Positions 15,592-25,609 of a stretch of DNA of 33,557 bases are shown here, one piece after another (the first letter of the stretch is position 1; each line of letters opens with the position of its first letter). The notes beneath the pieces are model-generated. The model was not told where the DNA came from, did no database searches, and was given only the letters and a program-made list of their open reading frames with translations. Made by a program: the position numbers and the translations under genes. The stretch comes from a virus: positions 1-33,557 of the IMG/VR virus record IMGVR_UViG_3300024262_000135. The stretch is one strand, 5' to 3'.

Positions 15592-16515
15592 ATGATGGTT
15601 CAGTGGACAAGAGACGAATTTATGGCCAAGTCGGTGCCCGAATTTACCTGTACCTGCAATGCCTGTCTCGAAAGATTCAGTTATTCGAACATCAACGGGC
15701 AAGTTCAATGCAAGTGCGGGTCACAGGATTGCACTGTGCCCTTTGAGTGGGAAACAGTTATCAACGGTTCAACGCGATTTCCGTTTGCCAGGCCGATACA
15801 CAACCGGGCGACCAGTGCAGAACGCAAGGCCCAGGTTATTGCTCAACTTGCGCTGCCCGTAACGATGAAAAGCCTGGAAGTGTCGGCGGCGGCCATATCA
15901 ATGTCTGAGTTTTTCGAGCGTTCATTCTGGATAGAAAACATCGCTCCCTGGTATCTGGCGAATGCCGATGCAATGTGGGAACTTCAGAAAGCCGTGCTGG
16001 CGCAGTATGGCTTGCAGGAGAATGAGAACCTGCCGCGCAAGGATGGTCTCACCGATACGGCATATACCGAGGCAATTATTGAGCTGGCGTATTTCGTGAC
16101 AATCTCAAATTGCGTGGAACTCATTGAGGTTGCCCGGAAACTGGCATACCACGATTGGGAAGGGCACATTTCATCGCCGACAGTGGGGCAGTGGCTTAAG
16201 AGTTACGTTAGATACGTCACGCCGCGAGGTTGCGAACCAGACCCCGAAATTGTATTGGGCTATCCGGCGAAACGTCAAATCACGGCCGGTTCAGTCATTG
16301 AAACTTATAAATCCTTGCAGGGAATTTCAAGCAGAATTGAAGTGCTCGATGATGGCAAGACGGTAATGGCCTGGCCGAAGCGTGGCGGGAAACTTCTCGG
16401 CGATGGGCAGGATTGGCGGGGAATGAGCGACAGGTTCTCAGGAGGCTTGGCTTACGGCATTACCGAAGCGGTCCGGGCAAAGCGGCACCCTTTGGCGGCA
16501 CCAGGGCAACGATGA
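15592..16515 (+). CDS. Hypothetical protein with N-terminal zinc-ribbon-like cysteines (307 aa)
   Basis: Residues 20-47 hold C20, C22, C25, C40, C42 and C47, a probable metal site (CTCNAC, then CKCGSQDC). The rest is helical with many aromatic residues (FFERSFWIENIAPWYLANAD, ELAYFVTISNCVELIEV). The 3' end has DRFSGGLAYGITEAV. The ATG at 15592 lies very close to AAGGTGA, so the second ATG at 15595 may be used. The role is unknown. It lies in a run of virion and tail genes. Confidence 0.55.
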   Translation: MMVQWTRDEFMAKSVPEFTCTCNACLERFSYSNINGQVQCKCGSQDCTVPFEWETVINGSTRFPFARPIHNRATSAERKAQVIAQLALPVTMKSLEVSAAAISMSEFFERSFWIENIAPWYLANADAMWELQKAVLAQYGLQENENLPRKDGLTDTAYTEAIIELAYFVTISNCVELIEVARKLAYHDWEGHISSPTVGQWLKSYVRYVTPRGCEPDPEIVLGYPAKRQITAGSVIETYKSLQGISSRIEVLDDGKTVMAWPKRGGKLLGDGQDWRGMSDRFSGGLAYGITEAVRAKRHPLAAPGQR

Positions 16516-16658
16516 AAGCAAAATGCGAATGCGGAAGTGTGGAAGAAAACCGGAGGCTTGCCTATATGGACACCGACGACGCGGAATGTTTCGGATGCCC
16601 GGTATGCGGCAAGATTGCCCTTAGAGGCAAGAAGCACAGGAGAACACTATGCCTATAA
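16512..16658 (+). CDS. Tiny zinc-ribbon protein (48 aa)
   Basis: The ATG overlaps the previous stop (ATGA). The product begins MKAKCECGSVEEN and has CFGCPVCGK near residue 31, giving CxC and CxxCxxC knuckles that can hold one zinc. It is among several small cysteine-rich genes in this phage. It ends 10 bases inside the next gene. Confidence 0.55.
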   Translation: MKAKCECGSVEENRRLAYMDTDDAECFGCPVCGKIALRGKKHRRTLCL

Positions 16659-17134
16659 CGCAAAAGCCGTTTCAAATCACGCCGATACCGACTATTCGCC
16701 TGGGCAATCGTCCCATAAAACAAGGGATGAGCATGGCGTATCAGACGTTGGCCGATGCGCAGGCCGCGCAGAAGGCGAGTTTGGCTGAACGGCAGGCGAA
16801 AGTCAACGCCGCTATGAGCCAGCAGCACCGGCTGCGTTACGGGGCGCAGGTGGGGCCGCAATACGGCTCGCGTCTCGGCTACGGCCAGCAGCAGCAGATG
16901 GCGGGCATGGGCTACGGCGGCCGGCAAATCTCCAGCGCGCGCGTGCTCTCGCCCGGCGTGTTCGTTAAGCCGCCGGAGCGATACGGCGGCACAATGTATT
17001 TCAAGCCGAAGGCCGGAATAAACAGCATCGGCGGCCGCTGGCGGCCACGCAAGCCGTTTGCAACGCAAGACATATACGGCAGTCGCTTGCCGACCTATCA
17101 GATGCCCGGGTATAACCGAAAGAGGTCTTGGTGA
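16649..17134 (+). CDS. Gln/Gly/Tyr-rich virion-associated candidate (161 aa)
   Basis: The ATG at 16649 follows CAGGAGA. The middle is rich in Gln, Gly, Tyr and Arg (YGSRLGYGQQQQMAGMGYGG). It is basic and without predicted hydrophobic segments, resembling disordered internal virion proteins. A helical patch (ADAQAAQKASLAERQAKV) lies at about residues 36-55. It is grouped with the next two large genes as possible ejected proteins (inference). Confidence 0.55.
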   Translation: MPITQKPFQITPIPTIRLGNRPIKQGMSMAYQTLADAQAAQKASLAERQAKVNAAMSQQHRLRYGAQVGPQYGSRLGYGQQQQMAGMGYGGRQISSARVLSPGVFVKPPERYGGTMYFKPKAGINSIGGRWRPRKPFATQDIYGSRLPTYQMPGYNRKRSW

Positions 17135-17159
17135 TTCAGTTTTTTCAGGAGGATAAAAT

Positions 17160-18458
17160 ATGCCAGCCTTCAGGCGAACCGCGGATTTGAACCCATATCC
17201 GGCGGCGGATAAAAAGAAACGAAAGAACGACCTCGCGTGGTTGGGACAGGGGCCGTATGCCCGCGGAGCAGGGGCAGCCAACGTGCCGATAGAGGGCGAT
17301 CCTAACTTTATGGGGCCGCTTCAGATTGTCAACCGGCCCGAAGATGCGCCGGGCTACGCGCGGAGGCAGGCGGAACTGGCGGCCATTGCCGGGAGCCGCG
17401 CCCAAAGCCAGGCGGCACACCAACAGACGATGGCCCGTATCGCCGCCAGCGGTGCCCGTTCAACCGCCGAACACGAACGCAAAATGCGCATCGGCGATTA
17501 CCCGTTTATGACGCCCGAGGAGCAGCAGAACATCCTCGCAAATCAAAGCACGCGCCTCGAACAATGGCCCTTCTTGAGCGGCCAGGAACGAATCGACGCA
17601 ACGCTTGCACAGCCGGATGAACCCAAAATTGAACCGGGGCGATGGTCGGATGTAAAGGATTTTGACCCTGCCATGCTGCAAAACGACTTCCAGCAGGAAG
17701 TTCAGCGGCAGGGCCTGAACACGACCGACCGCGAACTTGAGAGTTACCGCAAGTGGCGCAACATCGGTGGCTCTCATGTCGAGTGGTTCAACAAGTTTGT
17801 AGGCCGCAAGCATGCCGAGGGTCTCGCCAAAGCGCGAGTCGCAATTCTCGAAAACGCGGTCAAGGCGGCGGCGGCAGGCGAGAAGATAACCCCGGCAATG
17901 GAGAAATATATCCTGACCGGCGAATACGGCGGCGGCGAAGGCACGTTTGGAAAGCCCACCGGGAAACTGACAACGGCTGATGTAACGGAAACCGTGCTTG
18001 ATGAGTATGGAAATGTGGTTCAACGAGGCCAGCCCGGTCCCGAGGATTGGCAGCAAAAAGACCTGCGGTATGACGTGAGGAAAGAAGTTGAGACAAGCAA
18101 TTGGACGGGCAAGGACGGCGTAACGATTTTCGGCAGCGTGCCGGTTGACCCAAAAATAGCAGGCAGGTATTACGAGAAGGACGGCAAGGTCTATGAGTCG
18201 ATTGACTGGGCCCTTGACAATGAAATCGGCCGCCTTGCCACGCAAGAGGAATTGGATGCGCGATACCAAGTAATGTTGGGAAGCCTTGAGCGACCCCAAG
18301 GCGGTGCGGGTATGCAAATGCCCGGCGCGCAGCAAGGCAACGTTGGCGAAACGCAAAATGCCGCACGCGCGAAAGCGATTTACCTGCTTCAGCAAAGGGC
18401 GCGAAAAGGCGACGCAAAGGCGCAGCAAGCCCTGAAGCAACGAGGAATGACCTGGTAA
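17160..18458 (+). CDS. Probable internal virion or ejection protein (432 aa)
   Basis: It has a strong AGGAGG site. The N-terminus is basic and Pro/Ala-rich. Residues about 60-115 are Ala/Gln/Arg-rich helices (YARRQAELAAIAGSRAQSQA). The middle holds WFNKFVGRKHAEGLAKARV, and the C-terminus ends in a helical AKAIYLLQQRARKGDAKAQQ. The arrangement of long helices, Gln/Ala-rich parts and a position just before the giant gene is typical of podovirus internal proteins, but no motif proves it. Confidence 0.5.
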   Translation: MPAFRRTADLNPYPAADKKKRKNDLAWLGQGPYARGAGAANVPIEGDPNFMGPLQIVNRPEDAPGYARRQAELAAIAGSRAQSQAAHQQTMARIAASGARSTAEHERKMRIGDYPFMTPEEQQNILANQSTRLEQWPFLSGQERIDATLAQPDEPKIEPGRWSDVKDFDPAMLQNDFQQEVQRQGLNTTDRELESYRKWRNIGGSHVEWFNKFVGRKHAEGLAKARVAILENAVKAAAAGEKITPAMEKYILTGEYGGGEGTFGKPTGKLTTADVTETVLDEYGNVVQRGQPGPEDWQQKDLRYDVRKEVETSNWTGKDGVTIFGSVPVDPKIAGRYYEKDGKVYESIDWALDNEIGRLATQEELDARYQVMLGSLERPQGGAGMQMPGAQQGNVGETQNAARAKAIYLLQQRARKGDAKAQQALKQRGMTW

Positions 18459-18464
18459 GAGAAA

Positions 18465-21400
18465 ATGCCGACAACGGAAGAACTTATAGCGACATTGGGT
18501 TGGAACAAGGCGGAAGCCGAGCCGAGCACGGATGAGTTAATCCGGCAACTCGGAGGCGGTGCGCCTACGGACAATCTAAGCAAGGGAGAACCTATCTCCG
18601 ACAGGAGCACCGATGAACTGATACGGCAACTCGGATGGGGCGCTGAGAGGCCGTCAGGGGGCCTTGGCGCACAAATAGGTCTTGGGATACCAAAAGAGGG
18701 GCAAACGGCGGCTGAGCGGCCACCCGTAAGCCCAACGGGCCTCCGGCAAGGTGCGCCTGGGGTGCAAGCAGCCGATTATGGCATTGCACCGGAAAAGTCC
18801 CTTGCCGACCTGATGATTGAGAACGCGCCGGAGCGAGCGAGAATACAGCAACTGGGCGTTGAAGCATTGGGCGGGGAATACAAACCGCTCGAACCGCTCA
18901 CGGATGAAGAGCATATCGCCAGCGTTAAAAAACTCCTTCGATTCGAGGGATACGAGCAAGGCACGGGCGGTTTTCTCAGAACGCCGCGCGATGCAGACCC
19001 GAAGGGCTATCGTCGCCTCTACCCGCCCGAACTCGGCGACATCCAAGACACGATGAAGCGGTTTCCTGAGCAGTTTAGCCACGACGAGAAGGTGCGGGCC
19101 GAGCGATACCGCAGGCGAGAAGCCGGTTTGCTGAAAACAATGGGAGAGGAAGCCGTTTTTACTTTCGGGTCGATGGCAAGCCTCTTTGGTTTGGGCGAGC
19201 GGTTTATACCGGGTCTGAAAGAACACCTGGATTTGCGCAGCGAAGCCCAGTTAAGCCCCTGGGAACTGCGCGCCGCCGGACGGAGTATTCTTAAAGGCGG
19301 GGCGGAGATGGCGGCTGTTGGCTATCTTTTCAAGGGATTGCAATATGCCTCGCCCATTGCCAACAAGGTTATTCAGGCGACGCCGGGCCTTCGCAGGATT
19401 GGCCCCGCCGTTGGCAAGGCCATCGACTATGTAACGCTTGCTAAAAAAAGCCCCGTTGTTGCCAACGTCGTCAAGGGCGTGATGCGTGAAGCGTCGCGCG
19501 GGGTAGTTGTTGGGGCAGAGGTGGCTACGCTCAAGACTATCGGCTATGACCTTTCAACCGACGAGGCGTTGGAAACGTTCAAGAGTGATATGTTTTGGTT
19601 TGGAACCATTGGCGCGGTTTATGGGGCGGCGCGCGAGATTGACATACTGCGCTACAGCAACAAGGTGAGCAAGGCACTTCTGGCCGGTGCCGAAAAAAAC
19701 CTTGCCTATAAGGGTGGGGAGGCTTTCCGCCAAAGATGGGCAAACCTTAAAATCCGTTTGCGCGAGGCGCACAACTTGCCGAAAGGTTCGTCTGAGCGCG
19801 TGAGACTTGCCAGAGAAGCACTGGCCGAATACAGGGCATCGTCGTCGAGTCCACGCGAGCAAGAACTTGCCAGCAATCTTTTGAAGGCCCACCAGAGCGG
19901 GAGTCAAGCAAAGATAGACGCTGCCGCGCGGGCAATGAATAAATATCAGTCGAGGTTGCAATCGTCCCTCTTGAGTCCGAAGGAACTTGTCGAAAGCAGA
20001 GCCGCGCTCAAGGCGCAGAAGCAGGAGATATACAGGCAGATACGCGCAGCGACAGACGAACTAAAGGGCAACCTACGCGAAGCCAAGAAGTTAGACCCAA
20101 CGCGGAAACTTAACGCCGAACAGGAGGCTGCGCGGATATTCTTCGGCAAGAAAATCCCGGCCATTGTCGAGCACATTCAAAAGACCGGCGGCACAACTCC
20201 AACACAACGAGCAGTTGACGCCGCCGTTGCCGAAGCGGCGGTTAGGCCGAGTACGCAGCCGCCGACGCAACCTGCGCCAACCACGCCGACCGTTCCGGGT
20301 GCACCGGCGCGCGTCGGCCAGCCGCCACTTGTTGCCCCCTCCGTGCCGCCCGTTCCGGCTGAAGCCCCTGCCCCGCCGAAGCGCACACTTGCCGAGACAT
20401 ATCCGCCGCTCACGCCGCCGGAGGCCCAGATACCCCCAGAGGCCGCGCCGCGCCAGCAGGCTCCTGCGGCTCCAGAAGTGCCCCCGCCCCAAAAAAACAT
20501 GACGCTTGCTGCGCGAGAAATACAACTCGAAGGAGACAGCGACAAGCCGTTATATTATCGTCCTGTTGTTGCTGGCAGAAAGATATACCTCTTTCGCGGC
20601 CTTCAGACTGGCGGCGGAACCGAAGAAGCCGCCTCGCCCCTGCGAGCCATTGTAAGGTGGTTCTCCCAATCTCCGCGCACAGCCGAGAATTATGCCAATC
20701 AGGAGGTTCGCGTTGATTACGAAAAAGAAGAAGTTGTTGCGCCAGAGACGGGCTATGCACCACGGGTTATTGAGGTTGAGCATACGCCGCGCAAAGTGCT
20801 GGACTTGACGACGCAGGCGTGGCCGGAATGGTTGCGCGAACCGATGAAGCAAGACGGCATAGAGCGTTTTTGGCAAAGGGCGCAATCGCCAAGAGAGGGC
20901 GTTGAGACCGTGCCGCTTGGCCCGCTTCACAAGGCCCAACATTTCTGGGAAGCCATTAAGAAACGCGGCTATGACACGATTGTTTTCCGCGATTATTCTA
21001 CTGTGGGGATTGACAACAGCGTCGTGGTGTTGGGCAAGCCCAACGTTGTGGCACGTTACAATGTGAGCACAAACCTGCCAGAGTCTGCTCAAGGGCGTTC
21101 CGAGTGGGTTAAGCCCCCCGCCCCCGCGCCGAAGCCGCTCGCCGAGAAGCCTCCCGAAGTCCTCGCCGACTACCCCGAACTGGCGAAGGAAACGAAACCT
21201 GCGGGGTTAAGCCCCACAGGTTTGCCCGAACCTACGGGGTTGCCACCAGAGGCAGCCAAGCCCGCGCCGAAGGCCGCCGAGAAGCCAACGGCTACCTCGG
21301 CACAAGCAACCCCGACATTCGACAAGGTATCTCGGATTACAAGTGGAGACCTATATGTTCTCCGCATCCGCCGCCGACACCCAACATTGGGAACCTTTAG

Positions 21401-24400
21401 CGAAGAATATCAGGTTGTCGGTGCGGAGAAGGCGCGCAGCCAGCGGCTTTACCTGCAAGGTCGCTATAAACCGCGTTCAGGCGATGTCTTTCGGCTTGAA
21501 ACTGGTAAGATGCCAGAATATCAGCCGAAAGTGAGCGGACCAGATTTGCTTGCAGAATTAAAGAAGAAAGAACACCGGTTTCTTGCTGCCACATTCGTCC
21601 CGCCAGCGGCCGAGAAGCCCGCCCCCGCGCCGAAGGCAGAAGCCCCCGCGCGGCCCAAGGATTTACTTGGCCAGGACATCGGCAAGGAGAAGCAAGCCGA
21701 CCTTCTGGCCGGCAAGGCTGGCCGTGGCGTCGAGGCAATCTGGCAAACGATAAACGGCGTTGATTACATTCTGCCGAGCGAGAACTTTGCCACACGCGCC
21801 GATGGCACGGGCCTGCTTATTCCAAAGCACGATGTCGAAGCATTGAAGGCCGACGCGCTCGAAGCAAAGCCGCCTGCGGAAGTGAGCGAGGTTGCCGAGG
21901 AAGCCCTGCCCGAGCCGACCGGCGACTTCATGGAGGGGCTTGTCGAGCCGCCCGCGGTGAAGCCGAAACTCGGGGGGCTGGCGGGGGTGCGCATTGCCGC
22001 AAGAAGCGAAGTGGCGGTGTTGTCCCAACTTTCCGCAATGGGCAAAAACGCAACGCCAACTGAAAAGAGACTCGGCAGGCAAATCCGCGACGCCCGCCGG
22101 CTCGCCAACCGTATCAAGAAACAACTCCAGGACGACCCCACTATAAAACAGGCAATCGAAATGCGGGAAAGCACGACTCCGCTGTTGGACTATCTCGGCA
22201 AGACGCGAATAACTTACCGCCCGACGGTAAGGGACAAGACGATGTCCTGGAAGGTAAAGGTTGTTCCAAGCACGATGGGCGATGAGATTACGGAGATGAT
22301 TGCGGGCAAGCCCCTTTCTGTGCGAAAACACTTCAAGCGAATCGGCGTGAGCAAACCGGGCCAGCCGGTCAAGCGCAACGACGTTGACGAGATACTTGAC
22401 AATGCGCAGAGGGCCGGGATTGTGCCGGATGATATGACGGACAGCGAGTTTCTTGAGCAGATAATCGCCGAGGCACAGGGCGAGTTCGGCGGGGATATTG
22501 AAAGCCTTGTCGAGGCAGGGGTTGACCTGGAAAAGCAGATGTATGGTGACCAGGAAGGTGTTGGCGATGAACTCCTTGCCCTTGAGCGGCGATACAATCA
22601 GGCCCTTACCGTGATTGATGAAAACACCGCCAAACTTGCCGAGATATGGCAGGCGGAACCCGCCGAGGCCAAACTGCCGGAAAGCACGGTCGAGAAGGCG
22701 ATGGCTGCGGAAAAGGCCAAAATCGAACAAGAGATGGAAAAGATGAAGGCGGGTTTGTCCAACCAGCAAAGCGTCAACTTTGAGAAGTATCGCGCATTGC
22801 TCAAGCAGGAAAGCGACCTTGCGGCAAAGCAAAGCGAGTTGGCACGGTTGCAGAAAAAGGCGCAGGAAAAGGTCGAACGCAAACGCGCGCGGCTTGCGAA
22901 AATTGAAGGCCAAAGACCGCCGGAAGGTGTGCGGGCCACCAAACAACAGATGGCAACAGCACACATCACCGCCAGTCGGCTTAATCTGATTTCGGCAAAG
23001 GGCAAGCCGACGCAGGGATACCGGCGCCTCGCCAAAGGCATGACGGGGCAGACCTCGATGAAGATGATGACAAAAGAGGATGCCGCCGAGTTTATCGAAG
23101 CGTTGGAAAAACTTCAGCGCGACGACAAGATGGGAATATCGCCCCCGCGAAAGCCCGGTGAGCCGCCGACGATTGCAATGGGCAGCGAGATAATACCCGC
23201 CGACTTCCTTAACGAATACAGATATGCCCTCGGCGTGCGACATCCCGACATTGCCAAGTGGCTAATGTTGCCGGTGATGCGCAGCATTATGCCCAAGGGC
23301 CTGGGCCTGCGTCTCATCGGCATGGAAAAGTATATGGCGGGTCTCAAGACGGGCAAGGAATTGTCGATGATTGAAGCCCCGCAGTTGCGCGGCTTCGTTC
23401 GGCGGCTGATAAAGGCGGTGAACAAGGCGGGGCAAACCTCGCTTAAAGAACGGGTCTTGGCGCGGGTTCTCAATCGCCCGACAAAAGCCGTGGCTGCCAT
23501 GCGCGACCTGCTCGATGCCTACAAAAATCCGCCCGACTTCCTCAGTGATGAGGACAAGCGGCTGTTCGGCGAGTTTCGGGCAATGACGGAAAGCCTTCTG
23601 GCCCGCGAAAACGCGGGACGCAAGGCGGCGGGGCTTCCGCCGATTCCGCACGTTGAATCTTACATAACCCACCTTGTTGACGTATCGGCCAAGCAAACGG
23701 TGGAGGACCGGCACCCGTTTCCCGAAGAATTGAGTTACATTCTTAGCGAGCAGACGTTGAAAAGCCTGTCGAAAAAGCCCTTCAATCCAACGGCGCTGGA
23801 ACGCACAATCAAGGAGGAGATAACCGAGGTTTTCAGCCGCGATCTTGCGGCGGCAATGAATATGCTGATACACGCGGCAATGAAGGACATCCACATCACC
23901 CCGCAGATTGCGAGGTTCCGGGGATTCAAGAAACTCCTGGAGCCGCTGCTGCCGGAGCAGCATCGCAAAATGGTCGAGGCATTCGTCAAATATGACATTC
24001 TTGGCAGGCCACTTGAATTCGACAAGGCCATAAACACGGTGCTTGGCCCGGGGCGTGATTTCATTAACGACATACTGAAGCCGCTCCGTCGGCGCGTGGG
24101 GCAACCGGCGGCGGCCCTTACCCAACCGCTGCGAAAGGGTGCGATTCTCGGCGGCCTGGCGTTGCGGCCAAAGCCGGTTGAGCGCAACTGGCTCCAGCGA
24201 TTTCTTGTGCTCAACATCACCGGTCCCGGCGCGTTTATCAAGGCGTTTGTCAAGCCGCTGCCCCCGGGCGTGAAGGAGCAGTTAAAGACCACGATTTTCT
24301 ATAAACTCTCGACGCGAATGGCGGAGGACATTGCCGAGGCCAGCGGGGTTGTGGGTAAAATCTCGCGCTTGCCGATGAAGCCTTACCAGTTGTCTCACGC

Positions 24401-25211
24401 GGGTGCGGGGCGGTTTCTGTCGAACGTGGATTTCTCGCTTGCCGCCGGTTACTGGAGGGCGGTTGCGAGAATGGAGTGGTGCCAAAGCGCAAAGGGGCAG
24501 GCTGCCATCAAAGCGGCGGCCGAGAAACTACATGCGAAAAATCCCAAGCTTTCCGTCGAGTGGCTCACGAAGCGCATGACCACGACGGAGGCCGACCTGA
24601 TAGACGAGGCGGTGAATGTGGCGCGTGCGACACAGTGGGGCTATTACCTTACCGAAATGCCCTATGTTTTTCGCGGGCAATCGCGCAGGGCCCTTCTCGT
24701 ATTCCAGAGTTGGTGGATGAACTACCTCGGCAATCACGTGCCGGAGGCGATGATACGCGCCTTCGCGGGCAAGACCAGCACGGGGAAACTAATCCCCTGG
24801 CACCATCGGTTTGATTTTCTAAAAGGCACGTTGATAATTGTGGCATTGACGGAAAGTCTGCGGCGCGCCTTTGGATGGGATTACGGGCGGTTTTACAATC
24901 CATGGGGCGCGTTGAAGTCCAGTTTCGGAATATCGCCTGCCGGGCAGTTTCTGCTTGGCATGTGGTTTTACCTTTTTGGCCGTTCGAACTATGATAAGGG
25001 ACACGGGGAATGGCTGATGAAGCGCAGTTTCAGCATCCAGTTCCCGTATGGCCTGGCGATAAAGGAATGGCACGCCTATATGAAGGGCGAGACAACGCTG
25101 GAGGAACTTCTGTTTTATATGGATGAGGACTACTGGAAAGAGAAAAAAGCAAGAGAAGCGCCCGCGCCCAAACCCGCGCCAAGCCGTCGGCGGCGAGTGC
25201 GTAGCCGATAA
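18465..25211 (+). CDS. Giant polyvalent-type protein with ADP-ribosyltransferase-like segment
   Basis: A 2248-residue protein. Three copies of a [TS]-[DE]-ELI-x-x-LG motif lie at residues 4-13, 22-31 and 49-58. Hydrophobic stretches appear near 235-300. Pro/Ala-rich linkers occur at about 580-680, 885-945 and 1045-1065. Residues about 695-870 look ADP-ribosyltransferase-like: YLFRG at 708-712, WFSQSP at 732-737, then GYDTIVFRDYSTVGIDNS starting at 835, as seen in phage polyvalent proteins. Residues about 1387-1480 form a coiled coil. The C-terminal 500 residues include VFQSWWMNYLGN and hydrophobic FLLGMWFYLFG, and the protein ends in a basic tail. Phages may inject such proteins with their DNA to protect it or act on the host. 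ADP-ribosyltransferase activity is unproven. Confidence 0.7.
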   Translation: MPTTEELIATLGWNKAEAEPSTDELIRQLGGGAPTDNLSKGEPISDRSTDELIRQLGWGAERPSGGLGAQIGLGIPKEGQTAAERPPVSPTGLRQGAPGVQAADYGIAPEKSLADLMIENAPERARIQQLGVEALGGEYKPLEPLTDEEHIASVKKLLRFEGYEQGTGGFLRTPRDADPKGYRRLYPPELGDIQDTMKRFPEQFSHDEKVRAERYRRREAGLLKTMGEEAVFTFGSMASLFGLGERFIPGLKEHLDLRSEAQLSPWELRAAGRSILKGGAEMAAVGYLFKGLQYASPIANKVIQATPGLRRIGPAVGKAIDYVTLAKKSPVVANVVKGVMREASRGVVVGAEVATLKTIGYDLSTDEALETFKSDMFWFGTIGAVYGAAREIDILRYSNKVSKALLAGAEKNLAYKGGEAFRQRWANLKIRLREAHNLPKGSSERVRLAREALAEYRASSSSPREQELASNLLKAHQSGSQAKIDAAARAMNKYQSRLQSSLLSPKELVESRAALKAQKQEIYRQIRAATDELKGNLREAKKLDPTRKLNAEQEAARIFFGKKIPAIVEHIQKTGGTTPTQRAVDAAVAEAAVRPSTQPPTQPAPTTPTVPGAPARVGQPPLVAPSVPPVPAEAPAPPKRTLAETYPPLTPPEAQIPPEAAPRQQAPAAPEVPPPQKNMTLAAREIQLEGDSDKPLYYRPVVAGRKIYLFRGLQTGGGTEEAASPLRAIVRWFSQSPRTAENYANQEVRVDYEKEEVVAPETGYAPRVIEVEHTPRKVLDLTTQAWPEWLREPMKQDGIERFWQRAQSPREGVETVPLGPLHKAQHFWEAIKKRGYDTIVFRDYSTVGIDNSVVVLGKPNVVARYNVSTNLPESAQGRSEWVKPPAPAPKPLAEKPPEVLADYPELAKETKPAGLSPTGLPEPTGLPPEAAKPAPKAAEKPTATSAQATPTFDKVSRITSGDLYVLRIRRRHPTLGTFSEEYQVVGAEKARSQRLYLQGRYKPRSGDVFRLETGKMPEYQPKVSGPDLLAELKKKEHRFLAATFVPPAAEKPAPAPKAEAPARPKDLLGQDIGKEKQADLLAGKAGRGVEAIWQTINGVDYILPSENFATRADGTGLLIPKHDVEALKADALEAKPPAEVSEVAEEALPEPTGDFMEGLVEPPAVKPKLGGLAGVRIAARSEVAVLSQLSAMGKNATPTEKRLGRQIRDARRLANRIKKQLQDDPTIKQAIEMRESTTPLLDYLGKTRITYRPTVRDKTMSWKVKVVPSTMGDEITEMIAGKPLSVRKHFKRIGVSKPGQPVKRNDVDEILDNAQRAGIVPDDMTDSEFLEQIIAEAQGEFGGDIESLVEAGVDLEKQMYGDQEGVGDELLALERRYNQALTVIDENTAKLAEIWQAEPAEAKLPESTVEKAMAAEKAKIEQEMEKMKAGLSNQQSVNFEKYRALLKQESDLAAKQSELARLQKKAQEKVERKRARLAKIEGQRPPEGVRATKQQMATAHITASRLNLISAKGKPTQGYRRLAKGMTGQTSMKMMTKEDAAEFIEALEKLQRDDKMGISPPRKPGEPPTIAMGSEIIPADFLNEYRYALGVRHPDIAKWLMLPVMRSIMPKGLGLRLIGMEKYMAGLKTGKELSMIEAPQLRGFVRRLIKAVNKAGQTSLKERVLARVLNRPTKAVAAMRDLLDAYKNPPDFLSDEDKRLFGEFRAMTESLLARENAGRKAAGLPPIPHVESYITHLVDVSAKQTVEDRHPFPEELSYILSEQTLKSLSKKPFNPTALERTIKEEITEVFSRDLAAAMNMLIHAAMKDIHITPQIARFRGFKKLLEPLLPEQHRKMVEAFVKYDILGRPLEFDKAINTVLGPGRDFINDILKPLRRRVGQPAAALTQPLRKGAILGGLALRPKPVERNWLQRFLVLNITGPGAFIKAFVKPLPPGVKEQLKTTIFYKLSTRMAEDIAEASGVVGKISRLPMKPYQLSHAGAGRFLSNVDFSLAAGYWRAVARMEWCQSAKGQAAIKAAAEKLHAKNPKLSVEWLTKRMTTTEADLIDEAVNVARATQWGYYLTEMPYVFRGQSRRALLVFQSWWMNYLGNHVPEAMIRAFAGKTSTGKLIPWHHRFDFLKGTLIIVALTESLRRAFGWDYGRFYNPWGALKSSFGISPAGQFLLGMWFYLFGRSNYDKGHGEWLMKRSFSIQFPYGLAIKEWHAYMKGETTLEELLFYMDEDYWKEKKAREAPAPKPAPSRRRRVRSR

Positions 25212-25243
25212 GGAACGTCAAACCATTTTAAGGAGAATAGGTG

Positions 25244-25597
25244 ATGAGAGTTTTACAGGTAGCGGAATCGGACGTCAATCTGGTTTTTCTTGCCCCGATT
25301 GCAATTAACTTTGCCGCAGGTGCAAGGACGGCGATTCATGCGCTGGTCGCGGGCATGTTCTTGCGCCTTCACGGCATTGTAGTCATAGCGAACGCGGCGG
25401 GGACGATCGTATTTGAGAGCGACGCGGTTGCCATATCGGGCGTTATCCCGATTGCGGCAAACGGGGGGTTTGTTATCCCGTTTAATCCAGACCCGCGCGG
25501 ATGCCTTGTAACTGCGGCGGCAGGCGAGGCGTTGAATATCACGACGGTTACCTGCACGCTGGACGGCTACGCGATTGTGTCGCAGGCCACAATTTAA
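25244..25597 (+). CDS. Small hydrophobic/beta-rich protein (117 aa)
   Basis: AAGGAG ends eight bases before ATG 25244; a GTG at 25241 is the alternative. The chain is Ala/Val/Ile-rich with alternating patterns (LHGIVVIANAAGTIVFES, GFVIPFNPDPRG), more like beta strands than membrane helices. It may be a virion or fibre-associated protein given its neighbours. No family recognised. Confidence 0.55.
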   Translation: MRVLQVAESDVNLVFLAPIAINFAAGARTAIHALVAGMFLRLHGIVVIANAAGTIVFESDAVAISGVIPIAANGGFVIPFNPDPRGCLVTAAAGEALNITTVTCTLDGYAIVSQATI

Positions 25598-25609
25598 GGG
25601 GAATATCGA

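Noticed and set aside
21663-23243. A 526-codon open frame on the minus strand
   Set aside because: Shadow of the giant polyvalent gene; no ribosome site, and composition is that of a reversed coding strand.
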